Shown piece by piece: positions 7,685 to 16,496 of a DNA stretch of 38,330 nt; position 1 is the stretch's first letter, and every line of letters starts with the position of its first letter. Below the pieces are notes generated by a model. The model did not search any database, was not told the DNA's origin, and was given only the letters and a program-made list of their open reading frames with translations. The stretch spans positions 1 through 38,330 of the forward strand of contig CALFXW010000202.1 in the NCBI GenBank assembly GCA_937957805.1. Direction: 5' to 3'. Position numbers and translations under genes: made by a program. The stretch comes from an uncultured Sphingopyxis sp. (GTDB lineage Bacteria; Pseudomonadota; Alphaproteobacteria; Sphingomonadales; Sphingomonadaceae).

Positions 7685-9298
7685 CTATTCTTTGTCACCC
7701 TGCCAAGCGAGCACTGGTTTACGCGCTGCCAATGTTTCGTCAAGCCGACCGCGTGGGGCAAAATGCGGCGCGGTTTTCAGGCTGGGTTCGCCCTGTTTTG
7801 CCCGTGCGGCGAGCGAACGCAGCGCGCCGATGAACTGGTCGAGCGTTGCCTTCCCCTCTGTCTCGGTCGGTTCGATCAGCATCGCGCCATGGACGACCAG
7901 CGGGAAATAAACGGTCATCGGGTGGAAGCCTTCGTCGATCAGCCCCTTGGCAAGGTCGAGCGTCGTAAAGCCGTCGGCAAAACCCGCGTCGGAAAACAGC
8001 GCTTCGTGCATACATGGCCCCGACGCCCCGAACGGCGCGTCGAGCACATCGTCAAGACTGCGCAGTACATAATTGGCGTTGAGCACCGCATCCTCCGCCA
8101 CCTGTTTCAGTCCGTCGGCCCCATGGCTCATGATATAGGCGAGCGCACGGGTGAACATCCCCATCTGCCCGTGAAAGGCGCACATGCGGCCAAAGCTTTG
8201 GCCATGGCCTTCACCAATATTTTCCTCCTCCACCAAATGCAGGCTGCCGTCGGCACCATGGGTGACAAAGGGGATTGGCGCAAAGGGCGCGAGCGCGGCG
8301 GAAAGCACTACCGGCCCCGAACCCGGCCCGCCACCGCCATGCGGGGTCGAAAATGTCTTGTGGAGGTTGATGTGCATCGCATCAATGCCCAGATCCCCCG
8401 GGCGCACCCGTCCGACAATCGCGTTAAAATTCGCGCCATCGCAATAGACATAGCCGCCCGCTGCGTGCACCGCGTCCGAAATGGCGCGCATGTCGCGTTC
8501 AAACAGGCCACAGGTGTTGGGATTTGTAATCATCACCCCGGCCACATCGGGGCCAAGCCGTGCGGTCAGCGCCGCCAGATCGACGCGTCCTTCGCTGGTT
8601 GCCGGGATATTTTCGACTTTGAAGCCGGCGAACGCGGCGGTTGCCGGGTTGGTGCCATGCGCGCTTTCGGGAACGAGGATGACGGGACGGTTTTCGCCGC
8701 GCGCGTCCAGCGCGGCCTTGATGCACAAGATGCCGCATAATTCGCCATGCGCGCCCGCCTTTGGCGTCATCGCAACGCTGTGCATCGCGGTTAGTTTCAG
8801 CAGCCAGTCGGCCAGTTCATCGATAACGCTGAGCGCGCCCTGCACGCTTTGCTGCGGTTGCAGCGGGTGGACGTCGGCAAACCCTTTCATCCGCGCGACC
8901 TTTTCGTTGAGCCGCGGGTTATGTTTCATCGTGCAACTGCCGAGCGGGAATAGCCCCAGATCAATCGCATAATTTTGCCGGCTGAGGCGGGTGTAATGGC
9001 GCACCGCCTCCCCCTCTGCCAGTGCAGGCAGGGCGATGGCGCTGGTACGGGCAAAGCTGGCGCTGTCATAACTGACGGCTTCCATCCATGATTCAACCGG
9101 CCCGCCGATGTGACGCCCGGTCAGCATGGGTTCGCCTGCGTCAAAATCGACCCCGGTGCGATCGAAACTGCCGATTTCGAACAGCAAGGGTTCTTCGAGC
9201 ATCAATGCACGATTGCCGGTGTGGGTCGCGCTGTCGCCCTGCGCGCCCGCTGCGCTCATTTGCGGCCGCCAGCCGCCGGGGTTGACTGCGCCGCTCAT
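7685..9298 (-). CDS. gcvPB: Glycine dehydrogenase (decarboxylating) subunit 2
   Basis: This is the PLP-binding half of the split P-protein of the glycine cleavage system, 537 residues. With subunit 1 it decarboxylates glycine and passes the aminomethyl group to the lipoyl arm of GcvH. The PLP lysine is in NLHKTFSTPHGGGGPG (Lys about 314). Other family segments are FPLGSCTMKHNPRLNEK, the ESAHGTNPATAAFAG block and TNPNTCGLFE. The frame stays open far upstream because of the overlap with gcvPA, but the ATG at 9298 has GGAGG upstream and overlaps the gcvPA stop as ATGA. That overlap would couple the two subunits at a fixed ratio. Confidence 0.96.
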   Translation of the reverse strand: MSGAVNPGGWRPQMSAAGAQGDSATHTGNRALMLEEPLLFEIGSFDRTGVDFDAGEPMLTGRHIGGPVESWMEAVSYDSASFARTSAIALPALAEGEAVRHYTRLSRQNYAIDLGLFPLGSCTMKHNPRLNEKVARMKGFADVHPLQPQQSVQGALSVIDELADWLLKLTAMHSVAMTPKAGAHGELCGILCIKAALDARGENRPVILVPESAHGTNPATAAFAGFKVENIPATSEGRVDLAALTARLGPDVAGVMITNPNTCGLFERDMRAISDAVHAAGGYVYCDGANFNAIVGRVRPGDLGIDAMHINLHKTFSTPHGGGGPGSGPVVLSAALAPFAPIPFVTHGADGSLHLVEEENIGEGHGQSFGRMCAFHGQMGMFTRALAYIMSHGADGLKQVAEDAVLNANYVLRSLDDVLDAPFGASGPCMHEALFSDAGFADGFTTLDLAKGLIDEGFHPMTVYFPLVVHGAMLIEPTETEGKATLDQFIGALRSLAARAKQGEPSLKTAPHFAPRGRLDETLAARKPVLAWQGDKE

Positions 9299-10671
9299 GC
9301 CAGCACCTCCTGCAATGCAGCGCCCAGCGCCGCGACATCCGCATTTGTCGTAAGTTCGGTTGTGGCGATGAGCAGGCCGTTCGCCAGTTCTGGCCGGTCG
9401 GGAAATAATCGTCCCAACGGCACCCCGCCCAAAACCCCCTTGGCCGCCAATTGGCGCGCCACATCGCGCGCATCGCGCGGCAGCCAAGCGACAAATTCGT
9501 TGAAAATCGGTCGCCATTTGACCGAAATGCCGGGGATGGCGGACAGGTAATCCGCCGTCGCCAGCGCGCGTTCGTGGCTGATACGCGCCATTTCGCGCAA
9601 CCCTTTTTCACCCAGCAAGCTCATATGAATGGAAAAGGCGAGCGCGCATAACCCCGAGTTGGTGCAGATATTCGATGTCGCCTTTTCCCGGCGAATATGT
9701 TGTTCGCGCGTCGACAGCGTCAGCACAAAGCCGCGCTTGCCATTGGCATCGACCGTTTCACCGCACAATCGCCCCGGCATCTGGCGGACATATTTTTGCT
9801 TGGTGGCAAAAAGGCCAAGATATGGCCCGCCAAATTGCAGACCAACGCCAATCGCTTGCCCTTCGCCCACCACGATGTCCGCACCCATCGTGCCCGGTGC
9901 CTCAATCATACCCAGCGCCACCGGCTCGGTGACCACCGCGATGAGCAGCGCGCCGCGTGCCGCCGCCAGCTCGGCCAAGGGACGCAAATCACGAATTTCG
10001 CCAAAAACATCAGGATATTGGACGATGATCGACCCGACACCATCGTTGATCAGCCCGTCCAGCTTGGCGATAGCATTGGCGCTGGTTTGTGCGGGGCTTT
10101 CGCCATGGGCCAACTCCACCACGTCAATGGCATCGCCGGTAAAGGCAGCCATGGTGTGCATGACCGACAGATAATGGGGGTGCAGCCCGTCGACGACTAT
10201 ATGGCGTTTGCGTCCCGTAATCCGCCCCGCCATGGCGACCGCTTCCCACGCGGCGGTCGACCCGTCATACATCGACGCATTGGCCACATCACAGCCATAA
10301 AGCCGCGCGACCTGCGTCTGAAATTCAAACAGCATCTGCAACGTGCCCTGCGCAATTTCGGGCTGATAGGGTGTGTAGCTGGTCAGAAATTCGCCGCGCT
10401 GGATCAGATGATCGACGCTGGCAGGAATATGGTGACGATAGGCCCCGGCGCCCAAGAAAAACGGGTGGTGGGCCGCCGACATATTGCTGCGCGCCAATGC
10501 CGAAAAATGGGCTTCGACCGCCAGTTCGCTCTTGTGCATGGGCAGGTCGGCAATCGGCCCGGTCAGTCGCGCCGCCGCTGGCACATCGGCGAACAGGCCA
10601 TCGATGCTGGGCACCCCGACCACGTCGAGCATGGCTCGGCGATCCTGATCGCTCAGCGGCAAATAACGCAT
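9295..10671 (-). CDS. gcvPA: Glycine dehydrogenase (decarboxylating) subunit 1
   Basis: The 458-residue protein is the N-terminal half of the split P-protein. It lacks the PLP lysine and completes the active site of subunit 2. Typical segments are FFLGAGAYRHHIPASVDHLIQRGEFLTSYTPYQPEIAQGTLQ at about 70-113, SMYDGSTAAWEA and RTREQHIRREKATSNICTN-like residues near 320-340. AGGAG is nine bases upstream of the chosen ATG at 10671; a GTG one codon earlier is also possible. The gene lies 23 bases behind the glycosyltransferase-like gene rather than next to gcvH, which is unusual for the operon. Its end overlaps gcvPB by four bases. Confidence 0.96.
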   Translation of the reverse strand: MRYLPLSDQDRRAMLDVVGVPSIDGLFADVPAAARLTGPIADLPMHKSELAVEAHFSALARSNMSAAHHPFFLGAGAYRHHIPASVDHLIQRGEFLTSYTPYQPEIAQGTLQMLFEFQTQVARLYGCDVANASMYDGSTAAWEAVAMAGRITGRKRHIVVDGLHPHYLSVMHTMAAFTGDAIDVVELAHGESPAQTSANAIAKLDGLINDGVGSIIVQYPDVFGEIRDLRPLAELAAARGALLIAVVTEPVALGMIEAPGTMGADIVVGEGQAIGVGLQFGGPYLGLFATKQKYVRQMPGRLCGETVDANGKRGFVLTLSTREQHIRREKATSNICTNSGLCALAFSIHMSLLGEKGLREMARISHERALATADYLSAIPGISVKWRPIFNEFVAWLPRDARDVARQLAAKGVLGGVPLGRLFPDRPELANGLLIATTELTTNADVAALGAALQEVLA

Positions 10672-10693
10672 CACTGTATACTCCTAGAACGAC

Positions 10694-11503
10694 CTAGCCC
10701 GCCAGACGGGCAAGGTCGGATAATTTGGCGTCAAAAGTGGCGGGGCCGCTCTGCGCGGTAGCCACCCATGGGGCGAGGAAGATAGAAAATCCGGCATCGC
10801 GCGCGCGGCGGCAAAAGCTGTAATCGCACGCTTCGAGCATGCGGGTTTCCGGGTCAATCGCGCCATTGAACAGCCCGCAGACCTGATCGTCCAAACCATA
10901 AGCAGCGCGTTCTTCGGCGTTGGTGACATAGCAAAGCTCGCTATGCCGTTCGACCAAACGGGTTATGACGTCGCGGCGGATCAGCATCAGCCCGGTGCCC
11001 AATTTGTCCAGCTCAACCAGTTCATCGATGCGAAATTGTGCCGCAGGGTCGGCAAAGCGCAGCGCGAAACTGCCGCCATATTTGGCAAGGTTGGCCGGGT
11101 TTTCGCGCCCCAACCCCAATTCGGCGGCACGCGCCACCTGCCCCCATGCGATGACGCGGCGCGGCACGGGCGCGCCCAAAATCGCACAGTCCGCCCGCCC
11201 CACCATCGCCGCCAGTATCGAGAATATATCAGCCGCTGCAAAATCAACATCATCATCGATGAACAGCAGATGGGTAAAGTCACTGCGCAGGAAAATATGC
11301 GTCAGATTGTTGCGCGCCCGGCTGATGTCGGGCTGGTAACGGGTGAAGACAAAATCAATGGCAAGGCCGATATCCTTTGCTTCCATCGCCAAAGCCAGCA
11401 ACGCGCGTACATATGCAGGTGCCGCCCCCGCATAAATGGGGGTGGCGACCATGAGGCGCGTGGCGGCAATGGCCGCCGCATCAAGGGTCAGTGTGCGCGC
11501 CAA
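10694..11503 (-). CDS. GT-A-type glycosyltransferase-like protein inside the gcv operon
   Basis: This protein of up to 269 residues has the features of a GT-A glycosyltransferase. There is an N-terminal strand MVATPIYAG, then SRARNNLTHIFLRSDFTHLLFIDDDVDF, where the Asp-rich IDDD is the likely metal and nucleotide-sugar site. Later segments include TGLMLIRRDV, and EACDYSFCRRARDAGFSIFL resembles a typical acceptor-side motif. Similar proteins occur in phages and bacteria, and the donor and acceptor are unknown. The start is problematic: the frame directly follows the gcvH TGA in the same frame. The first candidate is a TTG at 11503, the first ATG is at 11452, and neither has a clear ribosome site. 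It might be translated by termination-reinitiation. It sits between gcvH and gcvPA, an unexpected place. Confidence 0.75.
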   Translation of the reverse strand: MARTLTLDAAAIAATRLMVATPIYAGAAPAYVRALLALAMEAKDIGLAIDFVFTRYQPDISRARNNLTHIFLRSDFTHLLFIDDDVDFAAADIFSILAAMVGRADCAILGAPVPRRVIAWGQVARAAELGLGRENPANLAKYGGSFALRFADPAAQFRIDELVELDKLGTGLMLIRRDVITRLVERHSELCYVTNAEERAAYGLDDQVCGLFNGAIDPETRMLEACDYSFCRRARDAGFSIFLAPWVATAQSGPATFDAKLSDLARLAG

Positions 11504-11512
11504 ATCAACGCG

Positions 11513-11884
11513 TCAGAGCGTATCGCAATAGGCGCGATAGCCCGCCGCATCCATCAACCCGTCCAATTCCCCCTGGTTGGAGAGGGTCATGCGGAAAAAC
11601 CAGCCCTCCCCCTCCGGGTCGGAATTGGCGAGCGCGGGATCTGCTTCGAGGTCGGCATTGAATTCAACGACCATGCCCGAAACAGGCGCATAAACATCGC
11701 TCGCGGCCTTGACCGATTCAACCACGGCGGCATCATCACCCTTGGTCAGATCCTTACCCACAGCAGGCAGTTCGATGAATACGACATCGCCCAATTGCCC
11801 CTGCGCATAATCGGTGATGCCGACGGTCGCGACATCGCCGTTGAGCGCAATCCATTCATGGTCTTGCGTGAAATAAATGGTCAT
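11513..11884 (-). CDS. gcvH: Glycine cleavage system H protein
   Basis: This 123-residue lipoyl carrier shuttles the aminomethyl group from the P-protein to the T-protein and electrons to dihydrolipoamide dehydrogenase. The lipoylation site is VVESVKAASDVYAPVSG, with the modified residue at Lys59. The start TIYFTQDHEWI is typical of the family, as is the region GWFFRMTL near the C-terminus. The ATG at 11884 lies five bases before the end of gcvT, and its ribosome site (GGAGG) lies within the last codons of gcvT, so the two are tightly coupled. The frame continues upstream without homology, so a longer start is not supported. Confidence 0.97.
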   Translation of the reverse strand: MTIYFTQDHEWIALNGDVATVGITDYAQGQLGDVVFIELPAVGKDLTKGDDAAVVESVKAASDVYAPVSGMVVEFNADLEADPALANSDPEGEGWFFRMTLSNQGELDGLMDAAGYRAYCDTL

Positions 11885-11888
11885 CCCC

Positions 11889-13040
11889 TCATCCTCCCTT
11901 TCGTACATATTTATGCGCAACAAATGGCATGGATGCGACGCAAATGGGGATGCGCTTGCCGCGCACCTCTGCTTCCAAATTGGTGCCGATGTCAGCGTGC
12001 GCTGCACCCACATATCCCATGGCAATCGGTGCCCCGACACTCGGCGCAAATCCGCCCGAAGTTATCTGCCCGACCAATGTGTCGCCTGCAAAAATTTCCG
12101 CGCCCTCGCGCACCGGCAGACGTCCTTCGACGCTAAAGCCGACCAATTTACGCGCCGGGCCGGATGCTATCTGGCCAAGAATTTTGTCGGCCCCGAAAAA
12201 GCCGCCCACTTCGCGGCGGCGTTTGTTGATGCCGAACAACAGGCCGGCGGAAACCGGCGTATCGTCGGGTGACAGATCATGCCCATAAAGCGGCAAACCC
12301 GCCTCCAGCCGCAAACTGTCGCGCGCACCAAGGCCGATGGGGCGCACTTCGCCTTCACCGCACAGCAAATCGGCGATTTTTTCCGCCGCCGACGCGGGGA
12401 GCGATATTTCAAAGCCATCTTCGCCGGTATAGCCAGCGCGCGCGATGGTCACATCCTCGCCCGCCAGTTGGAACTGGCCAAAGCGCATGAAAACCAGCGC
12501 CGACAAGGGATGTTCGCCGCTGACATGCCGTTCGAGCGCGGCAAAGGCCTTTGGCCCCTGCAACGCCAATAATGCCCGGTCTTCCATATGGTTCAGCGTC
12601 ACCGCATCGGGCAGATGTTCGCGCAAAAAGGCGATATCATCCCATTTGGTTGCGCCATTGGCGACGATGTAAATTGCATCGGGCCAGCGCGATACCATTA
12701 GATCGTCGAGCACGCCGCCATTTTCGTCGAGCAGCAGCGAATATCGCTGCATCCCTAATTTCAGCGTCGAAAGGTCGATTGGCAGCAAGGATTCGACCGC
12801 CGCATCCAGCCCATCGCCCGCCAGCGTCAATTGCCCCATGTGACTGACGTCGAACAGCCCGGCATTTTCGCGCGTCCAAAGATGTTCGGCCATGATGCCT
12901 TCATATTGGATTGGCATATGATAACCGGCGAATTCGACCATGCGCGCACCCTTTGCGCGGTGCCATGCGTCGAGCGGCAGCGTCAAAACCGGCAGCATTT
13001 CCGCGCCGTCTGCGCCATCATCCAGAAATTCGTCGCTCAT
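11889..13040 (-). CDS. gcvT: Aminomethyltransferase (glycine cleavage T protein)
   Basis: This 383-residue enzyme uses tetrahydrofolate to release ammonia from the aminomethyl group held on GcvH and forms methylene-tetrahydrofolate. Family segments include GARMVEFAGYHMPIQYEG, ENAGLFDVSHMGQL, the folate-site region DDLMVSRW, and ARAGYTGEDGFEISLP. I chose the ATG at 13040 (MSDEFLDD) because GGAG lies upstream and the extra N-terminal residues are few. An in-frame ATG at 13088 has an even better ribosome site (GAGGGGG), which overlaps the 3' end of the riboswitch and would add 16 residues. It is first in the operon with gcvH, the glycosyltransferase-like gene, gcvPA and gcvPB, under the glycine riboswitch. 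Confidence 0.94.
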   Translation of the reverse strand: MSDEFLDDGADGAEMLPVLTLPLDAWHRAKGARMVEFAGYHMPIQYEGIMAEHLWTRENAGLFDVSHMGQLTLAGDGLDAAVESLLPIDLSTLKLGMQRYSLLLDENGGVLDDLMVSRWPDAIYIVANGATKWDDIAFLREHLPDAVTLNHMEDRALLALQGPKAFAALERHVSGEHPLSALVFMRFGQFQLAGEDVTIARAGYTGEDGFEISLPASAAEKIADLLCGEGEVRPIGLGARDSLRLEAGLPLYGHDLSPDDTPVSAGLLFGINKRRREVGGFFGADKILGQIASGPARKLVGFSVEGRLPVREGAEIFAGDTLVGQITSGGFAPSVGAPIAMGYVGAAHADIGTNLEAEVRGKRIPICVASMPFVAHKYVRKGG

Positions 13041-13096
13041 CCATTTTCTCCACGCGCGCCCGAAACCAACGCCCAGATTGAGCGGCATATTTCGAA

Positions 13097-13295
13097 CCCC
13101 CTCTGTCGCGGAGACCTGAGAGCTTGACGCGAGACGCATATGCCGCCCGCGCTTACCCCTTCGGTGGTGGTCATGCTGCCATGCCCACGCTTTCCAGAGC
13201 ATCGCTATCGACCCATACGGTCCCTTGTGCCTGAGAGATTCCGGGGCGGTTGCTCCTTCGGCGCCGGGGCGAATCCCCCAGCCTCTCCCGCACGG
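13097..13295 (-). promoter_or_regulatory. Tandem glycine riboswitch upstream of gcvT
   Basis: On the minus strand the leader of gcvT shows two glycine aptamers in series. The first (about 13295-13185) has CGGGAGAGGC, GCGCCGAAGGAGCAA, AATCTCTCAGGCA, AGGGACCG and CTCTGGAAAG. The second (about 13180-13097) has CACCGAAGGGGTAAGC, AAGCTCTCAGGT and GACAGAGGGGG. These are the conserved core segments of the glycine riboswitch class, which normally turns on glycine cleavage genes when glycine is abundant. No terminator with a U-run is visible between the second aptamer and the gcvT ATG. The last G-run can act as a ribosome site for an in-frame ATG at 13088, so control at translation is plausible. Confidence 0.93.
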
Positions 13296-13352
13296 GTCAG
13301 CGATTGGGCAGCCCATGCCCTTGGGCGCGGCGCTAGTCAATCCGCGCTTTAT

Positions 13353-14531
13353 CTATCCAGCATGGCGCAGCGCGTCGGGCACTGCTTTGGTTCCGAAAAT
13401 TTCGGCAAACCTATCAATGGCAAAACGGTCGGTCATCCCGGCAATATAATCGGCAATATGCCGGTGCGCGCCCGTTGCATCGCCCGGCAGGCGCGCTGCC
13501 CAGTTGCCGCCCATCAACTGCGGCTGGTCGGCATAGGCACCAAATAACGCGACAACGACATCGCGCGCGCCATCCGCCGCCGCCAATTGCGCCTGATGGT
13601 GATAGAGGGTTCGATACATGAACCGCTTAAAGCGCCGTTCCTCCGCCGCCAGATTATCCGAAAAGCCGATTATATTTTCGCCGGCCGCGCGCACGTCCGC
13701 CGCGCTCGACAGGCCCAATGCACCCGCCCGCGCGACGCTATGGCTGATGACATCATTGACCATCACGCCAATTTGGCTGCGCACCAATTCACGGGCCAAC
13801 CGGTCCAGCGGAGCAGCGGGGAATGCAGCACGCACCCGCTGCCAATTGCCTGCCACCCACGGCTGGGCCAGCAATTGGTCGAGGTCGAGCAGTCCGGCGC
13901 GCAGCCCATCATCAATATCATGATTGTCATAGGCAATATCGTCGGCAATTGCCGCTACCTGCGCCTCCGCCCCGGCATGGCTGGCAAGGTCGAGCGGGAA
14001 TAAAGCATCGCACGCAGTCATGGCCCAAGTCGGCTCGACAATCGGGCCATTGTGCTTGGCCAGCCCCTCCAGCATCTCCCACGTCAGGTTCAGCCCGTCG
14101 AAATCAGGATAAGGACATTCGAGCAGCATCAGTGTGCGCAGGCTGTGGGCATTATGGTCAAAGCCGCCAACGGGGGTCAGACAGGCTTCGAGCGCATCTT
14201 CGCCTGCATGGCCAAAGGGTGGGTGGCCAATGTCATGGGCAAGGCACAATGCCTCGGTCAGATCCTCATTGAGGCCGAGCGCACGGGCAATGGTGCGCCC
14301 GATTTGAGCCACTTCCAAACTATGCGTCAGGCGGACGCGATAATGGTCACCATCGGGCGCGATAAACACCTGAGTCTTGTGGCGCAGGCGGCGAAAGGCA
14401 ATCGAATGGACGATGCGGTCACGGTCGCGCTGAAATGCATCGCGCGGCCCGCGCCGGTCATCCCCCGTCTGCGGATATAAACGTCCCCGGCTTTCCTCTG
14501 GCCGCGCGGCAAGGTGGCTCAGCAGCCCCAT
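13353..14531 (-). CDS. dgt: dGTPase-like HD-domain nucleotide triphosphohydrolase
   Basis: This 392-residue protein of the deoxyguanosinetriphosphate triphosphohydrolase-like family is expected to hydrolyse dNTPs to deoxynucleosides and triphosphate in the cytoplasm. The HD metal site is visible: His70 in VRLTHSLEVAQIGR, then His99-Asp100 in LCLAHDIGHPPFGHAGE, followed by GGFDHNAHSLR. The length fits the family. The ATG at 14531 is two bases after the stop of the SPOR protein gene and has no clear ribosome site, so coupled translation is likely. The frame upstream has no family similarity. The gene is followed by the gcv riboswitch region after a short gap. Confidence 0.92.
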   Translation of the reverse strand: MGLLSHLAARPEESRGRLYPQTGDDRRGPRDAFQRDRDRIVHSIAFRRLRHKTQVFIAPDGDHYRVRLTHSLEVAQIGRTIARALGLNEDLTEALCLAHDIGHPPFGHAGEDALEACLTPVGGFDHNAHSLRTLMLLECPYPDFDGLNLTWEMLEGLAKHNGPIVEPTWAMTACDALFPLDLASHAGAEAQVAAIADDIAYDNHDIDDGLRAGLLDLDQLLAQPWVAGNWQRVRAAFPAAPLDRLARELVRSQIGVMVNDVISHSVARAGALGLSSAADVRAAGENIIGFSDNLAAEERRFKRFMYRTLYHHQAQLAAADGARDVVVALFGAYADQPQLMGGNWAARLPGDATGAHRHIADYIAGMTDRFAIDRFAEIFGTKAVPDALRHAG

Positions 14532-14533
14532 GG

Positions 14534-16363
14534 TCAGCGGCGCGCGCCAACCGCGGTCACTTCCTCGCCCGCATCGCTGTTCCAGACAAAGGCGCCATCG
14601 CCCCCGGCGCGGGCATAGCCGGCCAGCCATTCGCGCGCCGCCGCTGCGTTGCGGAATGGGCCGACCAGCAGCCGATGGGTGCGGTTCCACGCGGCTATCG
14701 AGCAACTGCGTGAACCAAAGGCAGCGGCATATTGGCGCGCCAGACGGCGACAATCGAAACCGAGGGCGGACACATTTGCACCCGTTGCCACCTGCACCCA
14801 GATACGCGCGGGGTTGGCGCGTTGCTGTTCGCGTTCCGCCCGCGCTTCGGCGGCTTCGGCCGCGCGCGTGCGTTCAGCCTCTGCCGCGCGGCGTTCGCGC
14901 TCAGCGTTGGCACGGGTACGTGCCTCCTCGGCTTCGCGCGCCTGCGCAGCGACATTTTCTGCCGCAACGCTCGCCAACTGGTCAGCCGTCAGACCAGCGG
15001 CAGCAGCGCGGCGTTCCGCCTCCGGCACCGCAATGTCCGCAACCATGTCTGCCATCGACCAGCCGGCGAGCACTTGCCCTGTTGGCACGGCTTCGGTCAC
15101 CGCTGACGGCACGGCGACGGTATTCGCGCGCACCGGTGCTTCACCATCGACCGGCCCTGCAACCGACGCAACGCGCGGCGGCGGCGATGGAGCGGGTGTC
15201 GGTGTCGGCACTGGTGCGGGCACCGTTAAGATCACCGGCGCAGGTGCAGGCGTCGGGCGCGGCGCGGATGGCGGCGCGGGTGGCGGCGGCGCACGGCCGA
15301 GATCAGCCATCACTGTCGGCGCAGGTGCGGGGGTGGGGGCGGGCGTTGGCGCAGGGGGCGGCGCAGGAACCGGCGTGCGGGTGATGATGCGCGGCTCCGG
15401 CCCGGGAATGCGCGTTTCGCTGCGCCGGCGGCTACGATCATTCTGGCGACGGTCATTGCCGCTGGTCGGCACAACGGGCGGGCTGGCAGCCGCCACCACC
15501 ACCGGCGCATGGCGGGCGGGCTGCGCGGCAAGCGTTGCATATTCGGGGAACCGGCCAAAATGCGACGCGGCGGCCAATTGCGCGGGGGTCAAATGGTCCA
15601 TCAGCGCAAAATAAGGCTCCAACCCCTCGGCCAATTGGCGCGGCATGGTGGCACGGGCAATCTGGCGCGCTTCATCGGCGCGGTTATTCATCGCCAAAAT
15701 CATCGCGCGCGCGCGCCATGCCGCCCGATCCTGCGCGCGCAGCAGGGGGCCGAGCAATTGCACCGCGCGATCAGCCTCCCCCGATATGCCGATGGAAATC
15801 GCCTGCCGTCGCAATGTTTCGGCGCTCGGTCTTTCGCGCATCACCACTGCATAGTCGGCCTGCGCCCGCGCCTGATCCCCCATCAGGTCAAAGGCGAGCG
15901 CCCGGTCGGCCATATAGGCGCGGTCAAGCCCGCCCGCTGCGATCGCGGCATCAAAATAACGCATCGCCTGTTCGGGATCTTCCATCCGGACAAGCGCCGC
16001 CCCGAGCGCCGCCTTGATAACCGGATTTTGCGGCATCGCGGCCTCTGCCCGGCTTAGGAAACTGAGCGCGGCGCGCCCATCCCCCATGGTGAGCGCGGCC
16101 TGCCCGGCCTGCAACAGGGCCGGGCCGTCGCTTGCATTGGCGGCGACCAGCGCCAATGCGGCGGTCAAATTACGCTGCGCCGCCTGCCGCTCACTCAATT
16201 CAGCGTCGAGCAAGGCGTTACCGGTGCTGCTGACGGGCTCGGAATTGGCGGTTGGCACGGGAACGGCGGGGCTTTGCGCAACGCTGTTCACTGGCAGCAT
16301 CGCCGCGCCAGCCAGCAGGGTAAGCGCCATTGCGCGCAGGGCGGCATTTTTCCGGTTCATCAT
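14534..16363 (-). CDS. Exported TPR and SPOR-domain protein
   Basis: The 609-residue protein starts with a signal peptide (MMNRKNAALRAMALTLLAGAAMLP). Residues about 45-290 form Ala-rich helical pairs typical of TPR repeats. Residues about 320-400 are a long Pro/Ala/Thr linker. Residues about 470-520 are an Ala/Glu/Arg coiled coil, and the last 80 residues form a SPOR domain (RIWVQVATGANVSALG through HRLLVGPFRNAAAAREWLAG). SPOR domains bind denuded septal peptidoglycan, so the protein probably acts in the periplasm at the division site. This fits its place just downstream of ftsZ on the same strand. It is followed after two bases by dgt. The start has an AGGG site; a second ATG one codon later is equivalent. 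The partner of the TPR part is unknown. Confidence 0.85.
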   Translation of the reverse strand: MMNRKNAALRAMALTLLAGAAMLPVNSVAQSPAVPVPTANSEPVSSTGNALLDAELSERQAAQRNLTAALALVAANASDGPALLQAGQAALTMGDGRAALSFLSRAEAAMPQNPVIKAALGAALVRMEDPEQAMRYFDAAIAAGGLDRAYMADRALAFDLMGDQARAQADYAVVMRERPSAETLRRQAISIGISGEADRAVQLLGPLLRAQDRAAWRARAMILAMNNRADEARQIARATMPRQLAEGLEPYFALMDHLTPAQLAAASHFGRFPEYATLAAQPARHAPVVVAAASPPVVPTSGNDRRQNDRSRRRSETRIPGPEPRIITRTPVPAPPPAPTPAPTPAPAPTVMADLGRAPPPPAPPSAPRPTPAPAPVILTVPAPVPTPTPAPSPPPRVASVAGPVDGEAPVRANTVAVPSAVTEAVPTGQVLAGWSMADMVADIAVPEAERRAAAAGLTADQLASVAAENVAAQAREAEEARTRANAERERRAAEAERTRAAEAAEARAEREQQRANPARIWVQVATGANVSALGFDCRRLARQYAAAFGSRSCSIAAWNRTHRLLVGPFRNAAAAREWLAGYARAGGDGAFVWNSDAGEEVTAVGARR

Positions 16364-16410
16364 GGCGCAGCCCTAAAGCCATTGCCGCAACATGGGAACC
16401 CGACCAGAGT

Positions 16411-16449
16411 GATTTCGAGTGAAATGGGACATTTCACGGCTCGGAAATC
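16411..16449. repeat. 39-bp imperfect hairpin repeat, copy 1
   Basis: The element runs from GATTTCGAGTGAAAT to CGGCTCGGAAATC, and its arms can pair imperfectly. A second 39-bp copy at 37037-37075 differs at about six positions, and both lie between genes. Together with the hairpin at 16497 it occupies most of the 175-base gap between ftsZ and the SPOR protein gene. It looks like a dispersed palindromic repeat. It is too short to say whether it is mobile. Confidence 0.65.
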
Positions 16450-16496
16450 GCGGTGAACAAGTATAGTTGGCGCCTGAATTGCGGGCAAGCGCCCTT

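Noticed and set aside
7619..8740. Plus-strand ORF of 373 codons opposite gcvPB
   Set aside because: It is antisense to a well-conserved gene, with His/Arg/Gly-rich low-complexity content caused by GC-rich codon bias. No family features were found.
10943..12136. Plus-strand ORF of 397 codons opposite the glycosyltransferase-like gene and gcvH
   Set aside because: It is antisense to recognised genes across more than one reading unit, and its composition is that of a shadow frame.
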